The translations under genes and the position numbers were made by a program. The notes under the pieces were generated by a model, which was given only the letters and a program-made list of their open reading frames with translations, was not told the DNA's origin and searched no databases. This document shows positions 51,001 to 61,717 of a stretch of DNA of 64,000 nucleotides, one piece after another. Source of the DNA: Aedes albopictus (taxonomy: Eukaryota; Arthropoda; Insecta; Diptera; Culicidae); contig NC_085138.1 in the NCBI RefSeq assembly GCF_035046485.1, positions 288,296,089 to 288,360,088 on the forward strand. The letters are read 5' to 3'. Position 1 is the stretch's first letter. Each line of letters opens with the position of its first letter.

Positions 51001-51750
51001 GTAGCCACTACCCAAACTAGACAAAATTAAACTCTTCGCAACAACAGCACAAAAAAAGAACAGCAGCAACAAAACCAGATCGGTATTGATTGGAAAACGC
51101 CAAAAGCGAGGATGCACATAATACACTGTGTTAATCGCATAATGTGAAACCATAAACAACAATTAACAACATCTTCATGATCCCGCCCTTATTAAGCCTC
51201 AAGTGAGATTAAAAAAGGGCAGCTGATTGTCTCGGAGAAACACAAGGTCCACTGAACTATTGCTCCGGTTAGCGAAGTAAGGGCAACGTACTGTGGAGGG
51301 CGCCCTGGTACTCCACAGGCTCCGTTTGCGGTTAGGTTTTTATTAGACCCCCCCTAGCCATTCATTCCTAGGCACGGTAAGCATAAATCCGCATCACATC
51401 ATGAATTAGGGGTCACCTATTGGTGAACTCTTACCACCGCAACAGGCGGTCCGTAGTGTTATTCTTAGCCAATTGAGACAATTGAGACAATTGATGATCA
51501 ACTTCATACGGGCCCGAACAGCCTGACAGAGTTTCCTAGATAAAATCTTCCTTGGATTACTTCTGGAATTGCTACATGGGTTCCAATTAAATTTCCTCCA
51601 AAGATTTAAAGTGATCGAGTGAAATAACGCTTGTAGATATTACAATTTTATATACTGTGCGGTACACATTTATGTACTCTGATCTAATGATTTCTTATCT
51701 ACTCATATGGATTGATATCGTTACGAAAACGCTCCAGCACATGATCGTTG
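51001..51750. other. Probable decayed 5' part of the LINE, then spacer
   Basis: The composition of 51170-51480 is GC-richer and the - strand may hold degraded ORF1 or leader of the neighbouring LINE, but no domain is readable. After 51520 the DNA is plain AT-rich spacer. Confidence 0.3.
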
Positions 51751-51764
51751 ATAGGCAAGAAACT

Positions 51765-52030
51765 TCTTCTTCTTCTTCTTTATGGCTTTACGTCGCCACT
51801 GGGACTTGGCCTGCCTCGCTTCAACTTAGTGTTCTTTGTGCATTTCCACAGTTATTAATTGAAGGGCTTTCTTTGCCTGCCATTGCATGAATTTGTATAT
51901 TGTGAGGCAAGCACAATGATACACTATGCCCAGGGAGTCGAGAAAATTTTCCCGACCGGAACGGGAGTCGAACCCGCCGTCTACGGATTGGCGATCCATA
52001 GCTTTAACCACTAGGCTAACTGGAGACCCT
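51765..52030 (-). mobile_element. tRNA-derived SINE with (AAG)n tail (copy A)
   Basis: On the - strand: GGTCTCCAGTTAGCCTAGTG (A-box region), B-box GGCGGGTTCGACTCCCG, a body, and a tail of AAG repeats. The target duplication AGGCAAGAAAC lies at 51753-51763 and 52031-52041. A second copy is at 61444-61708 in the other orientation. Confidence 0.9.
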
Positions 52031-52042
52031 AGGCAAGAAACT

Positions 52043-53795
52043 CCTGCATTTACAAGAAGGTTCGAATTCGCATTGCATCATACAAACAGTAGAGTCTACT
52101 GATAAATAGGAAAAAAGTATAATGCGGCCCTCAATGTTGACTCGTTATCCTTTCCAATAATGAGGATTTCGAGTAATTTCGAACCTCAATTTATCAATCT
52201 TCGCACTTGAGATCGAGCAATCGTTGAACCCGAAAACGGCAACGATCCACGCTGACAGGCCTGAGGTGTTACAAAAACTCCACTTCACACGCCAGCCCAT
52301 TTGGCGCGTACATACGTTACCTACCACCTATTCCGTTCCGTTCGTACCCCAGTCAAATTATCTGTCTTCCATAATTATCCATCAAATCTGATTCCCCCTC
52401 ATCTGTCTCGATCTTTATTACTACAAATTTGTAACTTGTCAAAAGCGTTTACTGCTTTATCATCACGCGTGTGCAAAGGTCGGCTCGTTGAATTTTGGGC
52501 TCCCCGCGCGGGCTCCGTCCTATCATGGGCCGCAAGAAGGCGGTGAGAGTAGAGTGGCCCATGGCTAATATGGAGAAATGGAGGAAGGTATGGTATTTAC
52601 AACCCTCATAATGCTTGCTTGAAATTCCCTCGCGCTCAATTGTATACAAATACTGCCTTCTGAAGTTTAAATATCGAATCAATGAAAAAAGTTCGAAAGC
52701 AAAAGGTGAAAACTACAAAAGGTCAACATGACAAAAAGTCTTAAGGACAGAAAGTCATAGACTAAAATATTGAAAACGACGGAAAATTGCTTATTTTTAT
52801 GGAAGTTTGTTTGTGCATTCGAAGAGATGAACCACCCTAGGGCTGAAAATCTCTATAATAAAGCAATAATAATTTATGCATTCGGCGTTTTTCCCTATGA
52901 TCTTTTACCAAAAAATGCAAATTTGTTCTGGCAAAAATCGACAAAATGATGAATATAGACAACTTTTAAATTACTCTAGCGTGAAGTTTTAATTTCCGTA
53001 TTTGTCCTATTTTGGGCCATTCTACGCCAGAAGTGAGCGCGCGCGACGTTGACGGATCCGAAACAATTTCTCGCCACGCGGAACAATAAGGCCAGCGAGC
53101 GCAGATTGTTGCTGGAGGAGCGAAGAAAGAAAAGGTTTTTTTTTCTCTCGGTTCGGTTCGGTTGCGGGGAACACGACTGAAACAAGTAGGTATAAGAAAA
53201 AGCAGACCAACACCCTGACAATGAGATCATTCAAACGAAACAATAAGCAACTATCAAAATATCTTGTTAAATTCGGTGTAGCGCGCGGTGGTGTTCACTA
53301 CGACCGGCCGGCGCGAAGGCGAAGGGTTGCCTGGCTGATGGAAAGAATGGTAGCGGAGTATGAGCGGTGAGGGGGTTGATGTTGGAGGTAATTTAATCAA
53401 CTCGGAGGGATCCACTTGCTGGGACAGCCAACAGGCAGCGTGAACGCGTGTGCCTTGACGGTTGTTAACTGATTTGACGAGGTTGAATTTGACCGTTTTC
53501 TTGGAATCGCACCTTTTGAGAGTGTTCTAGAGCAGAATAGATGGACAGAGACGCGTGGTTCCTGGAATTGGATCTTGCAGCGATCGATAACCAAATTTAT
53601 GGCTCGGGCAAACTTGGGGGTGTGATGACGATCAAAAAAAAAAGCGCATGTCTACTTCTGTGAATAAGCTTCACATTACGTATATGCATAAGGAAAGTCG
53701 CATAGATTAGTGAATAGTAATAGCTTGGTCATAGACATTGAGCGTGGGATTATTCAGATTGGGTGTCTTGCTTAGGTGCTCCTCGAGTAGCATCT
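52043..53795. other. Unassigned spacer
   Basis: No gene recognised. A weak cluster of ACAAAAGGTC words (52690-52765) matches the simple repeat at 5596-5680. GC-richer DNA around 53030-53360 holds no recognisable frame. Confidence 0.35.
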
Positions 53796-53799
53796 AAGC

Positions 53800-53822
53800 T
53801 TACCTTACCTTACCTTACCTTA
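53800..53822. repeat. TTACC tandem microsatellite
   Basis: About four and a half units of TTACC between two AAGCTTA words. Confidence 0.85.
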
Positions 53823-53850
53823 AGCTTATATACATTTATTTGTTCGATAA

Positions 53851-54027
53851 GGGAACGTCCATATATTACGTCACGCAAAAATTGCCCATTTTCAACACCG
53901 CCCCCCCCCCTCCCCCCTATGACACACTTTTTGTATGAGATATCTAAAATTTTTGTATGGGTCGTCACACTTTGCTGAAACCCCCCCCCTCCCCCCTAAA
54001 AGCGTGACGTAATTTATGGACGTTCCC
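53851..54027. mobile_element. 177-bp PIF/Harbinger-type MITE
   Basis: The ends are GGGAACGTCCATA and its complement, continuing ATTACGTCACGC on the left and GCGTGACGTAAT on the right. TAA is duplicated (53848-53850 and 54028-54030). The TAA/TWA 3-bp duplication is the PIF/Harbinger signature. Long C-runs flank an AT-rich centre. A truncated relative (GGTCGTCCATGAATTACGTC) lies at 57411. Confidence 0.85.
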
Positions 54028-54030
54028 TAA

Positions 54031-54353
54031 CACATAATTAACACTATTTTTCTTCTTCTGTAATGCTGTTTGGTATACTCAATACATGAAGTATCACACC
54101 TTTACAGACCCCCTCCCACCTAAACGATAGGTATCATATTTGAATGACCTCTAACACGGATAGCGCAGGCACAAACAACCATGCGCCTCCCATGTGTTTT
54201 TAAAACACTTGGCTGATAAGGCGCCGTTCAAAAAATTACGTAACGGAGGGGATGAGTATGCCCAAGCGATACGGTCCATACATTTTTTTCCATTTTCATT
54301 GGTAAATCTAAAGATTTTTCGTGGGTTTTCCTGCCTGGCTTATAGAAGAATGT
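54031..54353. other. Spacer with a possible MITE fragment
   Basis: GGCGCCGTTCAAAAAATTAC followed by GTAACGGAGGGG at about 54220-54255 resembles the end of another ATTACG-type MITE, but no second end was found. Confidence 0.35.
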
Positions 54354-54361
54354 TCCATAAA

Positions 54362-54781
54362 CAGTGAAGAGAATTGTCAGACAAAAGAGACACAAAACAA
54401 GCAACAACGAAGGCGGGACGATTACTGTTTATCCCTACTGGTAACAGATAATGACATGATCTCGAAATTTTTTGTTGCAGACAAAACGGAAGCTGAATTT
54501 GTTGTGCACTTTTTAACTCGTGAATAATCAATTATTACTAACCCAAAGTCAAAACTTTTTGATTATAAATCTTCAGCAGAGCTGCAGTGTTCACCGACTT
54601 GAAGCTACCGTTCGAAAATCGCAATGCAAGGCTTAAACATCTCTAAACTCATGATGTACGATGTTTATCCTATTATTTTAAAGTTGGGACAAACTTATGT
54701 CGCATTGGGTGGATTGTCGCAACAAATACAGGTTGCGACATTGTCATTATTGTTGTGCGATGGTGGAATTTTGCTTCACTG
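54362..54781. mobile_element. 420-bp hAT-type MITE (copy B)
   Basis: The ends CAGTGAAGAGAATT and ...AATTTTGCTTCACTG have the 8-bp duplication TCCATAAA (54354-54361 and 54782-54789). It is the same length as copy A (27470-27889) and similar throughout, with scattered substitutions. No transposase. Confidence 0.92.
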
Positions 54782-54789
54782 TCCATAAA

Positions 54790-55165
54790 ACGTATCTTGA
54801 CATCATTCACCTATAATGATAATCTAACAACATTCAGGAATTTTTCAATGAGTAAGGCCATTTTACTTCACCTTGGAATTTTGGCCTTTGCTCTTCTAAT
54901 ATTGTTTGTTGATGAGGCAGACTAAGCATTCCATCTACTTCTCCAGTAGTTATTCGGTTTCCCACATTGTGACTATCAAGCAGTGTAGGCAGATGGCCAA
55001 CTTTTTGGGGCCATCTTGATGAGTTCAGCTTCGATACCACGGTGTAGACTCAGAAGGAGTTGGTTAAATTCCGTCCTCTGCTGCTGCACTAACGTAAACG
55101 TTAGCTTCGTTGTCCTGATCTACCTTGCCTACTTTGTCCTCAAGTGCTTGTCGAAATGCTGCTTA
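54790..55165. other. Unassigned spacer
   Basis: Short - strand frames only (54834-55040). Nothing recognised. Confidence 0.35.
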
Positions 55166-55332
55166 CCCAAGTAACACACATGTTATATAAAAGTTACGAC
55201 AGCGCAAGTTTTGGTTGTATAGAAGTTTATTTTACGTTATTTCTACACAATGTTAGAATTACGTAAAATAAACTTCTATACAACCAAAACTTGCGCTGTC
55301 GTTACTCTATTATAACATATGTGTTGCTTGGG
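55166..55332. mobile_element. 167-bp palindromic MITE (copy B)
   Basis: CCCAAGTAACACACATGTTA at the left and its near complement at the right, with TA on both sides (55164-55165 and 55333-55334). Close to copy A at 49619-49785. Confidence 0.85.
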
Positions 55333-55339
55333 TATCTGT

Positions 55340-55530
55340 TCCTTCAAAGACTGAATCAGGAATTCCTCAATAATTTGTAGAAATTCTGAGATTCCTTCAG
55401 GAGCTCCGCTGGGTATTCGGAAATTCTTCCAGGATTTCTTACAAAGATGCATTTAGGAATTGCTCTATAAAACTTCCCTAGTCACTACTACATACTACTA
55501 CATCCTTTGGGAATTTCTCATAAGATTGTT
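55340..55530. repeat. Degenerate TTCCTTCAGG/GGAATT repeat
   Basis: Words such as AATTCCTCAATAA, GATTCCTTCAGGAG and GGAAATTCTTCCAGGA, of the same type as 2190-3420. Confidence 0.5.
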
Positions 55531-55671
55531 CTATTATACACGGAGACAAACATTCGTTTGAAACAAAAAATATGTATGTTTATTTGGTAAACTGATAAAA
55601 TGTTTAAAACTAAAATTTTATTTTTTTAAACTGACTCAATTACACATTTATTTTGACAATACACATTGAGG

Positions 55672-56022
55672 AGCCCCACGGTGTCAAAATTTCGATTATT
55701 ATCGAACATTCATGTACTTCGGATTTTTCTTCAAAAATGATTAGTTTTTGAGCCATACATTAATGATCGGACAACTAGAAAATATTTCATCGGCGAAAAT
55801 TTTTCCATACATTTTGTATGAGACGTTTTTTGTGCTAAAATAGTAATTACTGATTTTTAGTATGGAAAATATCCAAAAACTCAGCAAACTCAAATTTTCC
55901 CCGATAGAATATTTTCAAATTTTGCATTTATACATTATAGCTGATATTCTAACATTCTATGAAGAAAAATCCGAGGTACATTAATGTTCGATAATAATTG
56001 GAATTTTTGACACCGTGAGCCT
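55672..56022. mobile_element. About 350-bp foldback MITE
   Basis: The left CACGGTGTCAAAATTTC, ATTATTATCGAACATT and CATGTACTTCGGATTTTTC pair with the right GAAAAATCCGAGGTACATTA, AATGTTCGATAATAATT and TTTTTGACACCGTG. The outer edges are uncertain by a few bases. Confidence 0.7.
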
Positions 56023-56136
56023 TCCGTTCTGCCGTCCAGAACATAAACAAAACTCACAAGTTCCATCTTGTACCAACTTTTTGAACCCTCTAAGAAGAAC
56101 ACCCTCTTCGAATAAGTGAAATCAGATTCGATTTTT

Positions 56137-56202
56137 ATTCCGCCCTATGTTGCTTATCCTTTGACAATCCTTTGTTAAAAAATAAGCAACATAGGGCGGA
56201 AT
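56137..56202. repeat. 66-bp foldback with perfect 21-bp arms
   Basis: The arms ATTCCGCCCTATGTTGCTTA(T) at 56137-56157 and the exact complement at 56182-56202 enclose a 24-nt loop. No target duplication was resolved. Confidence 0.8.
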
Positions 56203-56417
56203 CAAAAGGTGCGAAACTGATTACACTCATTCATAAGTTCCAGTTGCAACATCAAACAAGAGTTCCTCCTGCAAAAAAGGCAAGGTTTACCGAGTCTCCA
56301 CGAAATCTAGTTGTGTTCGGGAGCGTATGTTATCTAATAGATGTATACATGATGTTGGCAATGAAAGTACAACACGGGAGGTGAGTTTTTTTCAGCGAAG
56401 GAAAATACTTTATAATG

Positions 56418-56650
56418 TATATTACGTTTGTTGATTATTTTCGGTGAAAACACACACTAAAACTCGATAATACATAACGTTTCAGCCTACTCAATTTCAG
56501 CCATCATCAGATGTGGTTGCAATCACACTGGTGGTTTTCGATTGATGCATAAAATATCTGGTGATGGCTGAAATTTAGTAGGCCGAAACGTTATGTATTA
56601 TCGAGTTTTAGTGTGTGTTTTCACCGAAAATAATCAACAAACGTAATATA
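56418..56650. mobile_element. 233-bp foldback with arms of about 97 bp
   Basis: From TATATTACGTTTGTTGATTA to the complementary right end, the arms match with only a few mismatches around a short AT/GC-mixed centre (56515-56550). Inner words GAAACGTTATGTATTATCGA and CTAAAACTCGATAATAC are exact complements. It would form a long hairpin. Confidence 0.8.
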
Positions 56651-56939
56651 TAAGATTTGACGGTGACGTAGACTCCACAAAGTAAAGACTTTATAAGTTT
56701 AATGGGAAAACAAATATTTTCATAGGGCCAACCTGCCACAAAAAAAATACATTTATTTCTAACATAATCTGTCAGAAGATGCATTTCTGTTTCACACATG
56801 GATTGAATTTGCTTCAAATGTGACGTTCGATTTGCTCCAAACAGTTTTATTTTTGTGGCCTGGACAAATTGACAATTTATTTGAATTTACCTAAATTATT
56901 TTTGATTTTACCATAGTTTTTTCTGCGTGTACTTTTCAG

Positions 56940-57140
56940 AAGTGTTTCTCTAGGCATTCTTGCAGGATATCCCAAAATACTGTCACAACTTTCCAGGATT
57001 ATTCTTTAAGTAAATCCATGAATTTTGATAAAGGATTCCTCTAGGAATTCATCTTTTTCTTATTAAATTCCTAAATGAATTTCATCAGGGGTTTCAATGT
57101 TCCCAGGTATTACTCAAATAATCTATTTCATCAACAACTC
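56940..57140. repeat. Degenerate repeat block, left of the 1154-bp element
   Basis: AGGATTCCTCTAGGAATTCA and similar words. The same type of sequence resumes at about 58310, so the 57146-58299 element appears to have inserted into this block. Confidence 0.5.
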
Positions 57141-57145
57141 CTATA

Positions 57146-58299
57146 GGGTGTCCCAGAAAGTATGGGCACAACTTTGGATAGCGAAAATACAATAATTTTC
57201 TTAACAAACAACAATTTTTATATTTTTGTATTTTTATTCAAAGTACAGGTCGGACTCGATTATCCGGAGTATCGATTTTTATTTCACTCCGGATAATCGA
57301 ATTTTCCGGATAATCGAATCACATATAAAAATGGAACCAAAATTCAAAAACGTTTGAAAATATATGTTTTTGTTATTGAAGCAGTAGCGTAGCCAGAAAT
57401 TCGAATAAGGGGTCGTCCATGAATTACGTCAAAAAAATTTTTTTTGCTGCTTCAATTTTTATATTTTTGTATTTTTATTCAAAGTATGTACATGAAAAAG
57501 GGTTTTTGTGTGCAGAATGTATAAAATGAAAAAAACAACTTTTTAAACTCCTGCACAAACTACATTTTTACAATTTTGCCAAATACCCAAATTCGAAATA
57601 TTTTTTTTCGAATTTTTCTCGCATGATTTCCTCAGATGATTGATTTGATTTTTTTTTTGTAAAAATATGATTTGCCTGTGCGTACGGATATTTTAGAATT
57701 TTTAGAAAACTGAAAAATTTGCCATTTCTATTTTTGGATAAGACATGCACACAGACATTCGAGTTTTAAACATGTTTTAACGAGAATCAAAATAATTTAA
57801 TCTACACTTTATAAACCTAAAGCATTTATTTTACATATAGTGAAATTAAATTGTAATGTACTGCATGCTGTGATATTTATTCAGAAGAAGTTTTCAACCA
57901 TTAGAAATAAGGTTTTTCATAAATATCGATTTTGGTGTTTGAATTCAGTTTTCAAGTTCAAGAATATATGTTTTCAATTCAAACTAAGGTTTGTATAATA
58001 GATACGCATGTAGAAATACAAGTATATATTTTTTAAATTTTTATCAAGCTTAATTTAATGCGTAGAAAACAATTTATTCAGCGATGTTATTGAAACATAT
58101 AGCAATTTGTGCAGAAGCTTTAAAAGGTCTTTTAGGGAATGCTCCACCGCATCCAAACGACGTGTAAAATGCAAATTTAAATGATTGGTATTTGATGTTA
58201 ATATATTAGGGCAGGATATGTGTGAAAATAAAGTTTGTGTATGCATCCATTCCCAAATGGCAGAGCTGTAAAGTTGTGCCCATACTCTCTGGGACACCC
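57146..58299. mobile_element. 1154-bp TIR element, TA-flanked
   Basis: The ends GGGTGTCCCAGAAAGTATGG and GCACAACTTT pair with the right end (AAAGTTGTGCCCATACTCTC, TGGGACACCC), giving about 31 bp with one mismatch. TA lies outside (57144-57145, 58300-58301). The interior is AT-rich, without an intact transposase. It contains secondary repeats (GGATAATCGAATTTTCCGG near 57290-57310, and a truncated Harbinger-type end near 57411). Tc1/mariner-like. Confidence 0.82.
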
Positions 58300-58309
58300 T
58301 ATAAGATAT

Positions 58310-59310
58310 CTTCGAGAACTAGAGATTCTTTCAGGTATTTTTCCAGGGATTTTTTTAAAGAATATCACCAGGGTTTTATGTAGAAATTAGACCTTCTATT
58401 TATTCAAAAATGCTTCAAGGATTCTTTCAGAACTTCCTCCACGGATTCTTTCTGAAACTTCTTCAGAAACTCCTCCAGAAATATTTCCGGAGACTTCTTT
58501 AGTAATTTAAGGATTTTTCCATAAATATCAGCAAGGGATTTCTACAGAAATTCACCCAGAGCTTTTTCAGAAATTCTTCAGCGATTCTTTCGGAAATACT
58601 TCCAAAGGCTTCTTCAGGAAATCCCTGAAGAGATTTCTTAAGGACACTCTTGGGGAATTTCTGAAGTACATCTCGGAAAAAAATCCTGAAGGAATCCTTG
58701 ACATATTTTCTGCAGGAATCTGAGCAGAAACTGCAGACAAAAGTGTTAGAGGAGTTCTTGAATAATTCCCTGAAAACATTTCTGAAGGGATTCTTGGAGT
58801 ATGTCCAGAAGCATATCTGGAGGAGATCATGAAAGTATTTCTTGCAAATTTTCAAATTTTTTGCAAATTTTTTTTTGAAGGAATTTCCAGGAATACCTGG
58901 AAATCGGAAGAATTATCTGCAGTTATTTCATGAAAATTTTTTATGAGATGTCCCTCCCGAGAAATAAATTTGGAAGTTTTGAAAGATTCCTTAAAATAAT
59001 CTTTGAAGGGATTGCTGAAGCGTCTGGAAAAATATCTTCAAAAATCCCTGAAGAAAAGTTCCAATATCTCCCAAAAGAATATTCCTGGAGGAATTTTTGC
59101 GGAACTTCTGAGAAACCCCTTGGAAGAACTTTTAGAAGAAGAACTTTCCAGAGGAATTTGTGAAGTAATGTTTGAGAAAATCTCTGTAAAATTCTTAAAA
59201 GAAACCTCTCGAGGAGCTCCAACAAACATTTCAGAAGGCAATCCTGTGAATAATCTGAACTCCTGAATACCCGGAGGAGCTTTTGGAGAATTTCCTGCAA
59301 AATTTTTGAG
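58310..59310. repeat. Degenerate TTCAGAAATTCCTCCAGG repeat block
   Basis: Imperfect GGAATTTCTGAAG, TTCTTCAGGAAAT and TCCTGAAGGAAT words fill the stretch in both orientations. Open frames up to 119 codons (58499-58855 -, 58941-59300 -) are repeat-driven, with overlapping frames on both strands and low-complexity Phe/Ser/Leu/Arg content. They are not taken as genes. Confidence 0.6.
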
Positions 59311-59315
59311 GAATT

Positions 59316-59392
59316 ACCGTCAAGGCGCCATTCACCGTGGGGGCTCCATTCACGGTGAATGGAGACCCCTCGGTGAATGGGGCCTTGACGGT
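59316..59392. mobile_element. Compact palindrome, about 77 bp
   Basis: ACCGTCAAGGC at the left and GCCTTGACGGT at the right, then CCATTCACCG and CGGTGAATGG, then a central self-complementary CTCCATTCACGGTGAATGGA. TA could be the duplication (59315-59316 and 59392-59393). It sits inside the degenerate repeat. Confidence 0.7.
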
Positions 59393-59399
59393 ACTGCTA

Positions 59400-59837
59400 A
59401 AATAACTGGAGATATTTTTGATGAACTTCTGAAGGATTGGCTAGAGGAAGTTAAGAATCTGTTGAAGAATTTACCCGGGAATTATATTGTTTGAAGGAAT
59501 GGCTGGGTGAAACTGGAGAAACCCCGGGAGAAATATCATAAATAATTGTTGAAGGAATGTCTTGTGGAATTCCTGAAAAAATATAAAAAAAAAATTGAAG
59601 AAAATTGCAAAGGAATTCCTGGAGGTTGCTGAAATCATGAAATGGTTTCCAAAATTCTTTGAGAAATTATTGGAGAAATTTCTATAAAAAATTCTTAGCA
59701 ACTCCTAGAAGTAGATTCTATATTTATTGAACAATCTTGAATTTTGAGCTGCTGGACTATAGCAGCATATGATGTTTTAGAAATGTCGCCGCCGCCACTA
59801 CCTTAGATTATTATAAACACCGCCGCCAGTAGAATGT
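59400..59837. repeat. Continuation of degenerate repeat, then spacer
   Basis: GGAAT/GAAGGA-type words continue to about 59700. The following 130 bp are unassigned. Confidence 0.4.
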
Positions 59838-59935
59838 GCTGCGGCGCACACTTCCGGCAGGCGGAACCGCGAGTGATAGAAAAAGCCTAGGCAGCAGTGT
59901 TAGGATAGACGGGGACAAAGAGGTGGACTTTCTCA
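59838..59935 (+). pseudogene. RTE-type LINE reverse transcriptase fragment
   Basis: A + strand frame reads LPAGGTASDRKSLGSSVRID, then GDKEVDFL, the same region as the fragment at 5755-5855. About 30 codons survive. Confidence 0.55.
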
Positions 59936-60559
59936 ACAACCAGCTATTTTTTTTATTTGAATTTTTATTTTAAGTATGTTCTTCGATATCTGTAATGGAT
60001 TTATACCAGAGTTTTAAAAAAATCAAAAATTAAGAGTGAAGATTTATATTCTCATTTTTTCATTCGTGTTTGGCCACATTCATTGTCAGCTGAATGCCTC
60101 TCTTTTTTCATTCAATTCTCTGTCACGAATATTTTTTCGCACGTCGTAAAATGTCCAATTCCTGTTAACAGACGCATAGTCCGACTTAATGGACAAGTAG
60201 AGCAGATAAATTAGTGTTCTAATTAACTACTATACACAAGTTTTGAGGTGATTAGAAGTATAATCGGGAGTTACGGTCTAGTTATATTCCTCAGTGAAAA
60301 TTATCAGTGACAGAAAAATGAATGAATAAGTGAGAAAATTCATTCATTAAAATGAATTTTATGTTGATCCCTCAGTTGAGAATTTTCAAGATTCACGTTG
60401 AATTTCACTCATTGAAAATGAAAATAATAAACTCTGGTTAATACATTAAAACGAGTTTTTATATCCATAATGTTCATTACAACAATCAACTTTTTAACGC
60501 TTTGCACAATCCACTTTCTTATATCAAGGCTGATTCCATGTACTGTACACTATTTTTTT
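59936..60559. other. AT-rich spacer with ATTCA words
   Basis: Loose repeats of CATTCATT/AATGAATG around 60050-60430 in both orientations hint at an old foldback, but no ends could be set. Confidence 0.35.
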
Positions 60560-61252
60560 CTTTTTTTTCACAGGATCATTTAAAATCATGTTTGTTTCGA
60601 TATTTGATTGACGTTTTATTGAAAATATCATTTTGACTGTGCTTACAAGCACTTCAAAATTTCGAGAAAACTTAAAATTTCAGCTCTTTCATTTTTTTAA
60701 GGAATGAGTCCACAGATATTCCTTCGACAAAAAAAAAATATTTTAATTTACGCACAATGAAGCTTGGGCAATATTTTCACTTGTGCTTAAATTAAACTGT
60801 AGTTTTACATATGCTGTAGTATACATTTTGCGACTTGGTTCGACTATAGAAAAATTTAGTTTTTTTTTGAAAATTAAATTTTTGAATTTGTATTGGAGTT
60901 TTAGGTCCGAAAGGCTATATTTGAAACTATAACTAATGATTGCCTGATACGTATATTGACATTCATGAGCGTATTTTTTTTAAATTTTTATCTAGTCTAG
61001 CTTTCTCCATACAAGAAAAATGGTTATGCAAGGTTTTTCAAAAATAGTGCAATTTTTGCAAAACGTTTTCAAGGTATCACTAAGGAATGTTCTGCCATTT
61101 ACAAACCAACAAGAGTCAAATGTAACTTTTGATTACCAGAATTTTATGTTAATATATAAGAGCAGAATATGTGTGAAAATAAAGTTTGTTCTTGCATTCA
61201 TTCCTAAACAGCTGGGCTGCAAAGTTATGATTATAATTTCTGGAACAGTCTA
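60560..61252. mobile_element. Diverged relative of the 1154-bp element
   Basis: The right part (AATATGTGTGAAAATAAAGT, CATTCATTCC, GCTGGGCTGCAAAGTTATGA, CTGGAACAGTCTATAG) aligns with the right end of 57146-58299. The central part (ACGTTTTATTGAAAATATCA, GCACTTCAAAATTTCGAG) aligns with about 57650-57720. The ends are degraded and the left boundary is approximate. Confidence 0.5.
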
Positions 61253-61269
61253 TAGTACCTACGAACAAA

Positions 61270-61345
61270 ATGTGTTGTGGTGAGGAATTGTTGATTCAGT
61301 TTTATTATAATTTATATGTAATGCTAAATCAATAAAATTATATAA
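61270..61345 (+). pseudogene. 3'-terminal fragment of an RTE-type LINE
   Basis: GGTGAGGAATTGTTGATTCA, then TTTTATTATAATTTATATG and AATAAAATTATATAATGAGGC match the 3' end at about 8015-8085 apart from small changes. Confidence 0.6.
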
Positions 61346-61443
61346 TGAGGCTTCGAATTTGTTACACCTTCCATTATAAGCATCATCAGTGAAATTCTTA
61401 CTTATTATGAGTTCCAGGAAAAAAAGCGCACCAAATGTATCAT

Positions 61444-61708
61444 GGGGTCTCCAATTAGCCTAGTGGTTAAGGCTATGGATCGCCAATCCGAAAACGGCGG
61501 GTTCGATTTCCGTTCCGGTTGGGAACATTTTCTCGACTCCCTGAGCATAGAGTATCATTGTGCTTGCCTTACAGTATACAAATTCATGCAATGACAGGCA
61601 AAGAAAGCCCTTAAATTAATTACTGTGGAAATGCTCAAAGAACACTAATTTGAAGGGAGGCAGGCCAAGTTCCAGTGAGAACGTAGAGCCATAAAGAAGA
61701 AGAAGAAG
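61444..61708 (+). mobile_element. tRNA-derived SINE with (AAG)n tail (copy B)
   Basis: Head GGGTCTCCAATTAGCCTAGT (A-box region), B-box GGCGGGTTCGATTTCCG, a body nearly identical to 51765-52030, and tail AAAGAAGAAGAAG. The target duplication ATGTATCAT lies at 61435-61443 and 61709-61717. Confidence 0.92.
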
Positions 61709-61717
61709 ATGTATCAT

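Noticed and set aside
58499..59300. Overlapping open frames of up to 119 codons on both strands
   Set aside because: They follow the degenerate TTCCTTCAGG repeat and are low in complexity. Several frames are open at once, as expected from repeat composition rather than coding.
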